This document shows, one piece after another, positions 36,074 to 44,636 of a DNA stretch of 64,000 nt. The stretch's first letter is position 1. Each line of letters opens with the position of its first letter. The stretch is taken from the NCBI RefSeq assembly GCF_016785085.1, contig NZ_JAENHO010000007.1, positions 310,001 to 374,000 on the forward strand, in the 5' to 3' direction. Position numbers and translations under genes: made by a program. The notes below the pieces were generated by a model that did no database searches, was not told the DNA's origin, and saw nothing but the letters and a program-made list of their open reading frames with translations. The DNA comes from Paractinoplanes lichenicola. Its GTDB lineage: Bacteria > Actinomycetota > Actinomycetes > Mycobacteriales > Micromonosporaceae.

Positions 36074-36526
36074 GTGGAAGAGATCGACCGGGCGATCGTG
36101 GGCGCCCTCACCGCTGACGGCCGCCTGTCGTACACCGACCTGGCCGAGCGGGTCGGGCTGAGCGTCTCCGCCGTGCACCAGCGGGTCCGGCGGCTCGAGC
36201 AGCGCGGCGTGATCGCGGGCTACACGGCCAAGGTGTCGTACGAGGCGTTGGAACTGCCGTTGACCGCCTTCGTGGCGATCCGCCCGTTCGACCCCTCCCA
36301 GCCTGACGACGCCCCCGACCGGCTGGCCCACCTGCCCGAGATCGACTCCTGCTACTCGGTCGCGGGCGAGGACTTCTACATGCTCCTCGTCCGCGTCGGC
36401 AGCCCCGCCGACCTCGAACGCCTCCTCCAGGAGATCCGCACCGCGGCCAACGTCACCACCCGCACGACCGTGGTCCTCTCCACCCCGTACGAGAATCGCC
36501 CGCCGCGCATCACCGCCGAGATCTGA
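36074..36526 (+). CDS. Lrp/AsnC-family transcriptional regulator
   Basis: A 150-residue feast/famine regulator. The HTH (EEIDRAIVGALTADGRLSYTDLAERVGLSVSAVHQRVRRLEQRGVIAGYTA) is followed by the RAM effector domain (TAFVAIRPFDPSQPDDAPDRLAHLPEIDSCYSVAGEDFYMLLVRV). GTG 36074 is preferred to 36065 because TAGGGT at 36061-36066 fits a leaderless -10 box. The ligand is probably an amino acid. It is a candidate, but unproven, regulator of the lysine genes 4 kb away. Confidence 0.88.
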   Translation: MEEIDRAIVGALTADGRLSYTDLAERVGLSVSAVHQRVRRLEQRGVIAGYTAKVSYEALELPLTAFVAIRPFDPSQPDDAPDRLAHLPEIDSCYSVAGEDFYMLLVRVGSPADLERLLQEIRTAANVTTRTTVVLSTPYENRPPRITAEI

Positions 36527-36641
36527 TTCCCGTACGTCCTAGGGCTGTCGACAAACGCAGCCGGGTCCGTCCCGGGGTTCCCCTCGCGCGCGTCGCGGTG
36601 GTCCCGCTCCGTGCCGCGGGCATCCGGCCGTGGTGGGTGGT

Positions 36642-37367
36642 TCAGCTCAAGACCGTGGCCCGCGCACACTCGGTTATGTAGGGCAGCTTGAACTCCGTGC
36701 GGCCGACCAGATCCGGGTGGGTCGCCATCAGCCGGCGCACCTCCATCAGCAGCGCGGCCCGCTCGTCCGGCTCCAGCAGGATCACGTAGCTGCGCGACGC
36801 CACCATGTCGATCAGCCGCTCCGGCCCCAGCGTCTCGGTCCACTCGAAGTGCGCGATCTCCACCGGCCCGAACGGCGTCCCCACGGCGGTGTCGCGTTCG
36901 GACTCCTGGCTGCCGATGATCTCGCCCAGCCGCCGCACCCAGTCGGCCCGCTCGTCCCGCAGGTTCCACAGCAGCCCGAGCCGCCCGCCCGGGGTCAGCA
37001 CCCGCGCAATCTCCGGCGCCGCCCGCTGCGGGTCCACCCAGTGCCAGGCCTGCGCCACCAGCACGGCCTCGGCCGACCCGTCGGGCAGCGGGATCCGCTC
37101 GGCGCTGCCCAGCACGGCCGGCACACCTGGCACCGACTGCTTGAGCTTCGCGAGCATGCCCTCCGACGGCTCCACGGCGGTGACGCTCAGGCCGCGCTCC
37201 TTGATCTGGCGGGTCAGCTTGCCGGTGCCCGCCCCGAGGTCGACCACGCGGGGCGAGCCCGGCGGCAGCAGCCAGTCGAGGGCGGCGGCCGGATAGGAAG
37301 GCCGTCCCCGCTCGTAGATGTCGGCGGCCGGTCCGAACGAGTTGGCGTGCGCGGCGCGATCGTTCAC
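36642..37367 (-). CDS. class I SAM-dependent methyltransferase
   Basis: A 241-residue methyltransferase of the type-11 (UbiE/COQ5-like) class. Motif I is VVDLGAGTGKLTRQIKERGLSVTAVEPS, and motif III follows AQAWHWVDPQRAAPEIARVLTPGGRLGLLWNLRD. The start GTG 37367 (VNDRAAHANSFGPAADIYERGRPSYP) lies seven bases after a TAAGAT -10 box; an in-frame GTG at 37373 is too close to it. The substrate is unknown. The gene is monocistronic. Confidence 0.85.
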   Translation of the reverse strand: MNDRAAHANSFGPAADIYERGRPSYPAAALDWLLPPGSPRVVDLGAGTGKLTRQIKERGLSVTAVEPSEGMLAKLKQSVPGVPAVLGSAERIPLPDGSAEAVLVAQAWHWVDPQRAAPEIARVLTPGGRLGLLWNLRDERADWVRRLGEIIGSQESERDTAVGTPFGPVEIAHFEWTETLGPERLIDMVASRSYVILLEPDERAALLMEVRRLMATHPDLVGRTEFKLPYITECARATVLS

Positions 37368-37391
37368 ATTCACGATCTTAACGACCGCCGG

Positions 37392-38366
37392 TCAGATCTC
37401 GAGGGCCCAGCTCACGAACCGGAGCCGGGGCGTGAACCCGGCCCTCTCGTAGACCCGGATCGCTCCGAACGGGTTGTCCGAGTCCGCCTCGACCAGCGCC
37501 CGGTCGTAACCCTCGGCGGCCGCGGCCCGCAGCGCGTGCGTGATCAGCGCGGCGGCGACGCCCCGCTTGCGATAACCCGGCTGCGTCGCGATCAGCAGGA
37601 AACGCGCGTCGCGGATGCCGGTCGCCGCCGTGTCCGCGTCCCACGACATCGTGACCAGCATGCCCGCGGGCGCCCCGGTAACCTCGTCGCGCAGCAGGAA
37701 GCTGACCGTGGGCCGGAACGTCTGATTGGTGATCTTGCTCTGCCAGGACTCCGCGGTCATCGGCGCCCGCAGCCGGTCCTCCGCGAACGCCTCGTTGCGC
37801 ACCAGCCGGAAGTCTTCGTCGTTCTCCGCCGCCCACGGCTCGATGCTCAGCCCGGCCGGGACCGTGGTGTCGCCGATCGCGTCGCCCAGCGAGTGTTCCA
37901 GGTGCTGGTAGTAGCTGACCTGCTCGAAGTTCTGGGCCCGCATGAGCTCGGCCAGCCCGGCCATGCTCTCGGGCTTGTGCACGTCGATCGCGAGTTTCAA
38001 CGTCGAACCGTGCCGGGCGTGCTGCTCCTTGGCCGCCTCGACCCCGGCCGTCAGCAACCGGGTGCCGAGGCCCCGGCGCCGATAGCCGGGGGCTACACCG
38101 CCGTCCATGACGACCCGCTGGACCCCCTCGCCGACCGGCTGATACCTGGTCTTCATGAAGCCGACCATGACGTCGCCGTCGAAGACCGCGAGGCTGCCCC
38201 GCTCCAGATCGGTGTACGGGTCGACCAGTTCCTGCAGCGTGTCTTCCTCGTCGTAGAACTCACCGGCCTGATCGGCGGCCTCCATGGCGTTGAGCAGGTC
38301 GGCGGAGGCCTTGGCATCCCTGCGCTCGAGCGGCCGCCACGTCAAAGTTCCCAGTGCCTCATGCAT
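37392..38366 (-). CDS. tandem two-domain GNAT acetyltransferase
   Basis: A 324-residue protein with two consecutive GNAT domains, as in mycothiol synthase-like proteins. In the N-terminal domain GGVAPGYRRRGLGTRLLTAGVEAAKEQ is the acetyl-CoA loop. In the C-terminal domain it is IATQPGYRKRGVAAALITHALRAAAAEGYDRALVEADSDNPFGAIRVYERAGF. Both loops keep R-x-x-G-x-A/G, so both could be active. ATG 38366 (MHEALGTLTWRPLERRD) is used. It is not identifiable as MshD itself. Substrates are unknown. Confidence 0.87.
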   Translation of the reverse strand: MHEALGTLTWRPLERRDAKASADLLNAMEAADQAGEFYDEEDTLQELVDPYTDLERGSLAVFDGDVMVGFMKTRYQPVGEGVQRVVMDGGVAPGYRRRGLGTRLLTAGVEAAKEQHARHGSTLKLAIDVHKPESMAGLAELMRAQNFEQVSYYQHLEHSLGDAIGDTTVPAGLSIEPWAAENDEDFRLVRNEAFAEDRLRAPMTAESWQSKITNQTFRPTVSFLLRDEVTGAPAGMLVTMSWDADTAATGIRDARFLLIATQPGYRKRGVAAALITHALRAAAAEGYDRALVEADSDNPFGAIRVYERAGFTPRLRFVSWALEI

Positions 38367-38487
38367 CCGGCGGAGGCTAATGCCGGCCCGGCCGCGCTGT
38401 CGCTCCATTTACGAGATCTTGAGATCGCCCGTCCCGCCGTGGCACCCTGTCGGCCATGACCGTGAGAATCGAGTCCCCCGTCCGCCG

Positions 38488-39558
38488 GTGAGTCCGGCCA
38501 CGCTGTTCGACCACGCGCTGCGCCTGCATCGGCAGCATCCCGGCGGCCCGCTGCCTGACGGCGGGAAACCTTATCCGGACGACGAGATCCGCCGCCCGCG
38601 CTCGCGGAACGATCCGCGGCTCGCGGGCGCCGATGTCGCAGCGATCCTCGACCGGCACTTCGGTTCTGTTGCCCACCCGAGCGACCTCGTTTTCCGCGAC
38701 TGCGACGTCCCGATTCACCGCAACGAGCACATCGCCGCCGCGGCGCTGCGGGCCGACCGGCAGCGGGTGCGGCGGACCGGACGCTGGTTGGTTCGGCACG
38801 CCACCGACCGCCGGGCCGCGCTGGTCGGCCTGGCCCTGCTCGCCACCGACCACGCCGACGACGACATCCCGTTGATCCAGACGATCGGCCTGCTGGCGGA
38901 CTGGTTCGGCCCGCTGGCGGCCGAGGCGCTGCAACGCCGCCGCGATGGCGCGGAGGCGCTGACGTGGCTGGCCGAGCGGACGACCGGCTGGGGGAGGGTC
39001 TACGTGATCGAGGCCCTGTGCCGCCTCGGTTCCGCCGGCACCCGGTCGTGGATGCTGCGCCACGCCTGCGACGGCGACTTCCTCAACGGCTACTTCGCCG
39101 GCCAGGTCGCCACCACCGCCCACCTGCACGAAGCGATCACCGGCGACGATGTGGACGACGCCCTGATCGACCACACCGGCCGCCTCCTGAAGGCCATTAC
39201 CGACTGCGGCGGCATGGGGACGACCCTCGAGCACTACCCACCGTCGGCAATAGTCCTGGCCGCCCACGCCACCCACCTATCCCGCCAGGCACCCACCTTC
39301 CCGCGCTACGTCAACGCCGCGACCATCGCCGACGAACTGATCACCAAACCCCCGGCCCGATCCGGCTGCACCTCCGAACAAAGAGACACCATCGTCGGGC
39401 AGTACCTGACAGTCCTCGAGCGGCCCGAATGGAACGCCACGGCCCGCACAGGTCTCACCCCGCCGACCGACCTCACGACGTGGTTCCTCACCGGCCCCGC
39501 CGCCCGACTCCCTCTCAACCTGAAGTCCGACGAGCCACCTGCCGCTCCGCCCGGGTAG
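38488..39558 (+). CDS. alpha-helical repeat protein of unknown function
   Basis: A 356-residue soluble protein I cannot name. From residue 70 on it is built of paired amphipathic helices (RTGRWLVRHATDRRAALVGLALLATDHADDDIPLIQTIGLLADWFGPLAAEALQRRRDGAEALTWLAERT), resembling HEAT-type repeats. No catalytic motif is visible. The GTG start at 38488 is the first sensible codon after the convergent upstream GNAT gene. A long simple-repeat tract begins 25 bases after the stop. Confidence 0.68.
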   Translation: MSPATLFDHALRLHRQHPGGPLPDGGKPYPDDEIRRPRSRNDPRLAGADVAAILDRHFGSVAHPSDLVFRDCDVPIHRNEHIAAAALRADRQRVRRTGRWLVRHATDRRAALVGLALLATDHADDDIPLIQTIGLLADWFGPLAAEALQRRRDGAEALTWLAERTTGWGRVYVIEALCRLGSAGTRSWMLRHACDGDFLNGYFAGQVATTAHLHEAITGDDVDDALIDHTGRLLKAITDCGGMGTTLEHYPPSAIVLAAHATHLSRQAPTFPRYVNAATIADELITKPPARSGCTSEQRDTIVGQYLTVLERPEWNATARTGLTPPTDLTTWFLTGPAARLPLNLKSDEPPAAPPG

Positions 39559-39582
39559 GGTCGCCGCCCCGCCCTCGCATCC

Positions 39583-39888
39583 GCCCGCCGCTTCGCTTGT
39601 CTGCGCCCGCAGGTTCGCGCTGGTCCTTGCCCGCCGCTTCGCTTGTCTGCGCCCGCAAGTTCGCGCTGGCCCTTGCCCGCCGCTTCGCTTGCCCGCGCCC
39701 GCAGGTTCGCGCTGGCCCTTGCCCGCCGCTTCGCTTGCCCGCGCCCGCAGGTTCGCGCTGGTCCTTGCCCGCGCTTGCTTGCCCGCTCCCGCAAGATCGC
39801 GCTGGCCCTTGCCCGCGCGCTGGCCCTTGCCCGCGCGCTGGCCCTTGCCTGCGCTTGCTTGCGTGCGCCCGCAAGTTCGCGCTGGCCT
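39583..39888. repeat. 46-base tandem repeat array, decaying to shorter units
   Basis: Units of 46 bases (cttgcccgccgcttcgcttg, then a variable tgcgcccgcaagttcgcgctggcc part) occur three times in near-perfect register. Truncated 18-base units (cttgcccgcgcgctggcc, twice) and a divergent final unit follow. It fills half of the 647-base gap before the csbD-like gene. Because 46 is not a multiple of three, every frame is open on both strands, but no gene is likely. The remaining gap (39889-40073) holds degenerate GC-rich sequence. Confidence 0.85.
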
Positions 39889-40073
39889 GATTGGCTGTAC
39901 CGGCCCGTCTGCCAGCGGCTGCCGCGCTCTGTCCGCGCCCGCCTGCCCGCGCCTGCTTGTCCGCTCCTGCCTGTCCGCGTCGGGCAAGACCACACTCGCT
40001 CCGGACGCGCAGCCTGGCCGTTCGCTTGGACGCTTCCCCACTCAGCCGATGGTTGCGAAGCAACCGAACCAGG

Positions 40074-40083
40074 ATCCTAGGAT
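40074..40083. promoter_or_regulatory. palindrome ATCCTAGGAT after a repeat array, copy 1
   Basis: A perfect 10-base palindrome lies 122 bases before the csbD-like start and is followed by GCTCTAGGCGGTGCGG. An identical palindrome with similar flanks (GCCTTAGCGGGTGTGCGG) occurs at 55672, also just after a tandem array. It could be an operator or -10-containing promoter; TAGGAT is a fair -10 box. Confidence 0.4.
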
Positions 40084-40205
40084 GCTCTAGGCGGTGCGGC
40101 GGGGGCGACTGGACGTCGCGGCGATACGAACGGAAGCCACGGGTTTTGGCGGCGGACAGAACGGGCATCAGAACGTCGAGCCAAACACCACGGAGGTTGT
40201 GAGCG

Positions 40206-40397
40206 ATGAGCTTCACGGACAAGGTCAAGAACGAGGCCGAGGAACTGACCGGCAAGGCCAAGCAGGCCGTGGGACGGGCCACCGACAACGAGTCCCTGGT
40301 GGCCGAGGGGCAGGCTCAGGAGACCGCCGCCCACGCCAAGAAGGCCGGCGAGCACGTGAAGGACGCGGGCAAGGACGTGCGCGACGCCTTCAGCTAG
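40206..40397 (+). CDS. CsbD-family stress protein
   Basis: A 63-residue hydrophilic, lysine- and glutamate-rich protein of the CsbD family. The start MSFTDKVKNEAEELTGKAKQAVGRATDNESLVAEGQAQ is diagnostic. Bacillus CsbD is a general-stress protein of unknown mechanism. A GGAGG ribosome site is upstream. The gene is followed by a strong bidirectional terminator at 40462-40493. Confidence 0.9.
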   Translation: MSFTDKVKNEAEELTGKAKQAVGRATDNESLVAEGQAQETAAHAKKAGEHVKDAGKDVRDAFS

Positions 40398-40461
40398 ACC
40401 GAAGACTTCCAAGCGCGAGGATGACACGGGCTTCGGCCCGGCGCGAGGAATCCAAGGAAAT

Positions 40462-40493
40462 ACGGCCGGCCCCCACACCCGGGGGCCGGCCGT
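40462..40493. terminator. bidirectional terminator between csbD-like gene and kamA
   Basis: A 13-base perfect GC-rich stem (ACGGCCGGCCCCC / GGGGGCCGGCCGT) with a six-base loop lies between the two convergent genes. GAAAT on one side and TTTCC on the other can lengthen it. It should end transcription from both strands. Confidence 0.85.
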
Positions 40494-40500
40494 TTCCGTG

Positions 40501-41862
40501 TCACGAGGCGGCGGCGGCTTCCTGCTTGCGCCACCAGTCCTGGCCGGTCTGGGGGAGGGTGTCGATCGGGTCGTAGTAGGCGTGCAGCTTCGACAGGGCC
40601 TCGTCGTCGTTCTGCTCGATCGACGTGCGGTAGTTCTTGGTCCAGTACGAGATGCCGTGCTCGCGGTCGTACTCGGCGACCATGTGGACCCAGCGCTTCC
40701 CGACGAACGGCACGTCGCAGACGATCCGCGGGGTTGCGTAGCCGGGCAGGTAGCCCATCATGTCGTGTTGCAGTTGCTGGGCGTGCCACACCGGCACCCG
40801 CCAGTGCTCCGCGTTCGGGATCATGTCGCACATGTAGAAGTAGTACGGCAGGATCCCGGCCTCGCCCTGCAGCCCGAAGCACAGGTCGAGCAGGTCGGCC
40901 GTCGTCGCGTTGACGCCGCGCATCAGCACGCCCTGGTTGCGGACGTCGCGCACGCCCACCTCGAGCAGCGTCTGCGCGGCCTGGGCGACCAGCGGGGTCA
41001 GCGAGTTCACGTGGTTGACGTGGGTGTGCACGGCGAGGTTGACCCCGCGCCGCTGGGCGGTGATGGCCACCCGGTGCAGGCCCTCGACCACGTCGGGCTG
41101 CAGCCAGTGCTGGGGCAGGCCCATCAGCGCCTTGGTGGCCAGCCGGATGTCGCGCACGGTGGGCACGGAGAGCAGACCCATCAGGTACGCCTCGAGCTGC
41201 TTCCACGGCACGTTGGCGACATCCCCGCCGCTGACGACCACATCCCGTACGCCGGGGTGGGCCTTCAGGTAGGTCAGGTGCGCGTCGTACCGGTCGACCG
41301 GCTTGAGGGTCAGCTTGAGCTTGTCGACCGTGGGGGTGCTGTTGCCGACCAGGTCCATCCGGGTGCAGTGGCCGCAATACTGCGGGCAGGTCGAGAGCAG
41401 CTCCGCCAGCACCTTGGTGGGGTAGCGGTGGGTGAGGCCCTCGGCGACCCACATGTCGTGTTCGTGCAGCGAGTCGCGGGTGGCGTGCGGGTGCGACGGC
41501 CAGTCGAGGTGGCGGTCGGTGGCCACCGGCAGCATGTAGCGGCGGATCGGGTCGGCGTAGAACGACTCCGTGTCGGGCACCCGGTCGGGGACCATGGTGT
41601 TGACCATCTGCGGCGGGATCAGCATCGACATCGTGGCCAGGCGCTGCTGGTCGGTCTCGAGGTCGGTGTAGAAGCTCTCGTCGAGCAGGTCGCCCATGAC
41701 GGCGCGCAGCTGCTTGACGTTCTTGACGCAGTTGACCCGCTGCCACTGGGCGGACTGCCACTGCGCCTCGGTCACGTCGCGCCACCCGGGGAACCGGGTC
41801 CAGTCGGGCTCGACCAGGGTGCGGCGGCGGTACTCGTACGGCTGTCCGGCGGGCTGGGTCAC
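40501..41862 (-). CDS. kamA: lysine 2,3-aminomutase-like radical SAM enzyme (KamA)
   Basis: A 453-residue radical SAM, PLP-dependent aminomutase that would convert L-lysine to beta-lysine. The iron-sulfur motif is C159-x3-C163-x2-C166 (STCPQYCGHC). The PLP lysine is normally in PGGGGK; the aligned part here reads CDVPFVGKRW, so Lys is kept but the glycines are replaced. GTG 41862 follows a GGGGAGGC ribosome site. It is divergent from kdd and the rest of the lysine genes. Given the divergence of the motif, a related amino acid cannot be excluded as substrate, but the context strongly supports lysine. Confidence 0.85.
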   Translation of the reverse strand: MTQPAGQPYEYRRRTLVEPDWTRFPGWRDVTEAQWQSAQWQRVNCVKNVKQLRAVMGDLLDESFYTDLETDQQRLATMSMLIPPQMVNTMVPDRVPDTESFYADPIRRYMLPVATDRHLDWPSHPHATRDSLHEHDMWVAEGLTHRYPTKVLAELLSTCPQYCGHCTRMDLVGNSTPTVDKLKLTLKPVDRYDAHLTYLKAHPGVRDVVVSGGDVANVPWKQLEAYLMGLLSVPTVRDIRLATKALMGLPQHWLQPDVVEGLHRVAITAQRRGVNLAVHTHVNHVNSLTPLVAQAAQTLLEVGVRDVRNQGVLMRGVNATTADLLDLCFGLQGEAGILPYYFYMCDMIPNAEHWRVPVWHAQQLQHDMMGYLPGYATPRIVCDVPFVGKRWVHMVAEYDREHGISYWTKNYRTSIEQNDDEALSKLHAYYDPIDTLPQTGQDWWRKQEAAAAS

Positions 41863-41907
41863 GGAGCCTCCCCTGATCGATCGTTCGGACCGGATCAACG
41901 CTACTGG

Positions 41908-41950
41908 AGGATTTCCGGTCTGGTAAACAGTTAGCCGCAGGATTTACGGT
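41908..41950. promoter_or_regulatory. 12-base direct repeats in the kamA-kdd divergent promoter
   Basis: AGGATTTCCGGT (41908-41919) and AGGATTTACGGT (41939-41950) differ in one base and start 31 bases apart, three helical turns. Similarity extends four bases further (CTGG / GTGG). TTAGCC (41931-41936) and GGCTAA (41960-41965) also form an inverted repeat. These are likely sites for a regulator of the lysine genes, unidentified here. Confidence 0.55.
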
Positions 41951-41996
41951 GTGGACACGGGCTAAGGCCCTTCATTTCTTGTTAGGGGTGGGGTGA

Positions 41997-43103
41997 ATGG
42001 CAACTTCTGTCGGACTTGACCGGGTGCTGGAGCCGCCCGGGGTGCTGCCGCAGGCGGCCTGGCGACTGGATGCGAGCCCCGAGATCAAAGACGACGAGGT
42101 TCGCGTACGGGTGGAGCGCCTGAATCTTGATGCGGCGAGTTATCGCCAGCTGGCCGAGAAGCACGGCGGCGACGGCGCGGCGATCCGGGCCGAGGTGCTC
42201 GAGATCGTGGCGACGCGCGGCAAGATGCACAACCCGGTCACCGGCTCGGGCGGCATGCTGATCGGCGTGGTCGACGAGGCCGGCCCGCGTTCGCCGCTGG
42301 GCGTGAAGAAGGGCGACCGCGTGGCCACCCTCGTCTCGCTCACCCTGACCCCACTCCGGATCACCGACGGCCTCGCGAACTGGGACGGCCGCTCCGAGCA
42401 GGTTCCCGCCGAGGGCACCGCCATCCTGTTCGGCCGCTCGATCGTCGGCGTCCTCCCCGACGATCTGGCGCCCGAATTGTCCCTCGCGGTGTACGACGTC
42501 TGTGGCGCCCCCGCCCTCACCGACCGCATTGTCCGGAAATATCGGGATGCGGCAGAGGCGCGGGGTGGGGTGCGGGACGTAGAGGGGGTGCGGGACGCGG
42601 GTGGGGCACCCAGCGGGGTGCCGGAAACGGGCGGGGTGCCGCGGGTGGCGGTGCTCGGCGGCGCCGGCAAGAGCGGATCCCTGGCTCTCGCAGCAGCCCG
42701 GCTGGCGGGCGCCAGAACCATCGGAATCGTCCGGAACGAGCAGGAGGCGGAGAGCCTACGTGGAGCGGGAGTGGCCGACGAGGTGGCGATCGCCGACGCC
42801 CGCAACCCGGTCGACGTGGCCCGAGCGGTAGGCGACCCGGCCACGATCACGGTCGTCTGCGTCGACGTCCCCGGCTGTGAGCACGGCGCGATCCTGGCCA
42901 CCGCCCCCGGCGGCACAGTGATCTTCTTCTCGATGGCGACCAGCTTCCCGGCCGCCGCCCTGGGCGCGGAAGGCCTGGCCGCCGACGTCACGATGCTGAT
43001 CGGCAACGGGTATGTGCCGGGGCACGCCGAGTTCGCCGTCGATCTTCTTCGCCGTGTCCCGGCGGTCCGGTCCCTCTTCGAGGCGCGGATCGCGGGACAC
43101 TGA
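41997..43103 (+). CDS. kdd: L-erythro-3,5-diaminohexanoate dehydrogenase
   Basis: A 368-residue NAD-dependent dehydrogenase that deaminates 3,5-diaminohexanoate to 5-amino-3-oxohexanoate. The N-terminus lists KMHNPVTGSGGMLIG and KKGDRVATLVSLTLTPLRI, strongly typical of Kdd. The Rossmann motif VAVLGGAGKSGSLALAAARLAGA starts near residue 217. Residues 189-216 are a simple Gly/Val-rich insertion (GGVRDVEGVRDAGGAPSGVP...) encoded by GGGGTG-type DNA repeats, between the two domains. It is the first gene of the plus-strand lysine operon, divergent from kamA. Confidence 0.88.
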   Translation: MATSVGLDRVLEPPGVLPQAAWRLDASPEIKDDEVRVRVERLNLDAASYRQLAEKHGGDGAAIRAEVLEIVATRGKMHNPVTGSGGMLIGVVDEAGPRSPLGVKKGDRVATLVSLTLTPLRITDGLANWDGRSEQVPAEGTAILFGRSIVGVLPDDLAPELSLAVYDVCGAPALTDRIVRKYRDAAEARGGVRDVEGVRDAGGAPSGVPETGGVPRVAVLGGAGKSGSLALAAARLAGARTIGIVRNEQEAESLRGAGVADEVAIADARNPVDVARAVGDPATITVVCVDVPGCEHGAILATAPGGTVIFFSMATSFPAAALGAEGLAADVTMLIGNGYVPGHAEFAVDLLRRVPAVRSLFEARIAGH

Positions 43104-43108
43104 CGCCT

Positions 43109-44623
43109 ATGACTGAGGTGCTCTACACCCACGGCCGCTTCTACTCCGCCGCCGACCCGCGGGCCACCGCCATGCTGGTGCGCGACGGACGGATCGCCTG
43201 GCTCGGCGACTCCGCGGACACCCCCGCCGCCGACCGGACCGTCGACCTGGACAACGGTCTGGTCACCCCCGCGTTCGTCGACGCCCACGTGCACACCACC
43301 GACACCGGCCTGGCCGTCGACGGCCTCGAGCTTTCCGGCGTGCGCTCGGCGCAGGAGCTGCTGGCCGCCGTCGACCGGTTCGCCGCGACGAGGACCGAGA
43401 GCAGCATCGTGCACGGTCACGGCTGGGACGAGTCGACGTGGGCCGACCAGACTGTGCCGAGCGCCGCCGAGCTCGACCGGGCCGCCGGGGGCCGCCGCGT
43501 CTATCTGTCCCAGGCCTCGGTCCACTCCGCTTTGGCGTCGCCGGCGCTGCTCGCGGCGGCGGGACTGCCGACGGGCGAGAGTCTCGTCAAAGAAGCCGAC
43601 CATCACGCCGTACGGGCTCTGGCTCTGAATGATCTGACGCCCGAGCAGCGGACCACGGCGCAGCGGGCCGCCCTGGCCAAGGCGGCGTCGCTGGGCATCG
43701 CGGCCGTGCACGAGTGCGGCGGCCCCGGCACGTCCAGCGAGGCCGACCTGACCTCCGTGCTCAAGCTGAGCGGGCAGGGGCTGCCGCAGGTGTTCGGCTA
43801 CTGGGGTGAGCTGGGTGGCGCCCTCAAGGCCAAGGAGTTGGGCGCGGTCGGCGCGGCCGGCGACCTGTACGCCGACGGCGCGCTCGGGTCCAGCACAGCT
43901 TCGGTGCGCGAGCCCTTCAAGACAGGTGGCTGCGGTGAGGCGTTCGTAAGTGTCGAGCAGGCCGCCGAGCACCTGCTCGACTGCATCACGGTCGGCGTGC
44001 AGGGCGGCTTCCACGCGATCGGCGACGCCGCCATCGAGACCGTCCTGGAAGGGTTCGCGCTGGCCGCCAAGTCGGTCGGGGTCGACGCCGTCCGGGCCGG
44101 CCGGCACCGCGTCGAGCACGTCGAGCTGATCGACAAGGCGATGATCGCGCGGATGGTCGAGTTCGGCGTGATCGGCTCGGTGCAGCCGGTGTTCGACGCG
44201 TTGTGGGGCGGCCCGGACCGGATGTACGCGCAGCGCCTCGGTGTGGAGCGGGCGATGGCGTCGAACCCGATCGGGGCCATGCACGCGACCGGGGTGCAGC
44301 TGGCGTTCGGGTCGGACTCGCCGGTGACGGCGCTCGACCCGTGGGCGGTGGTGGTGGCGGCCGCGGCCCCGCGCAACCCGGTGTACCGGATGAGCGTGCG
44401 GGCGGCGTTCGCGGCCTCGACCCGCGGCGGGTGGAAGGCGGCGCTGGTCGACCACGCGGGTGTGCTCGCCCCGGGGCAGTCGGCGTCCTTCGCGGTGTGG
44501 GACACGCCTGGTGGCGTACGGGAAGGTCTGCCCGCTCTGCTGCCCGACGTCGACGGCGCGGCTCCGGAACGCCCGATCTGCCGGCGGACGGTCGGGCACG
44601 GCGAAACGATCTACGAGGCATAG
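43109..44623 (+). CDS. YtcJ-like amidohydrolase within the lysine operon
   Basis: A 504-residue metal-dependent hydrolase of the amidohydrolase-3 (YtcJ-like) family. Metal ligands H60 and H62 (VDAHVHTTD) are present, with later GGFHAIGDAAIE, HRVEHVELID and AFGSDSPVTALDPW. It lies five bases after kdd and 13 before kamD, so it is part of the operon. Such an enzyme has no step in the known lysine fermentation pathway. It might release lysine or beta-lysine from an N-acyl derivative, or take part in an alternative route at the point where Kce would act; both ideas are speculative. Confidence 0.87.
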   Translation: MTEVLYTHGRFYSAADPRATAMLVRDGRIAWLGDSADTPAADRTVDLDNGLVTPAFVDAHVHTTDTGLAVDGLELSGVRSAQELLAAVDRFAATRTESSIVHGHGWDESTWADQTVPSAAELDRAAGGRRVYLSQASVHSALASPALLAAAGLPTGESLVKEADHHAVRALALNDLTPEQRTTAQRAALAKAASLGIAAVHECGGPGTSSEADLTSVLKLSGQGLPQVFGYWGELGGALKAKELGAVGAAGDLYADGALGSSTASVREPFKTGGCGEAFVSVEQAAEHLLDCITVGVQGGFHAIGDAAIETVLEGFALAAKSVGVDAVRAGRHRVEHVELIDKAMIARMVEFGVIGSVQPVFDALWGGPDRMYAQRLGVERAMASNPIGAMHATGVQLAFGSDSPVTALDPWAVVVAAAAPRNPVYRMSVRAAFAASTRGGWKAALVDHAGVLAPGQSASFAVWDTPGGVREGLPALLPDVDGAAPERPICRRTVGHGETIYEA

Positions 44624-44636
44624 GCGAGGAGCAGGG

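Noticed and set aside
39277..40041. A minus-strand frame encoding a repetitive Gly/Arg/Ala protein across the 46-base array
   Set aside because: The repeat unit is not a multiple of three and all frames are open. There is no ribosome site and no domain, and it overlaps the helical-repeat gene.
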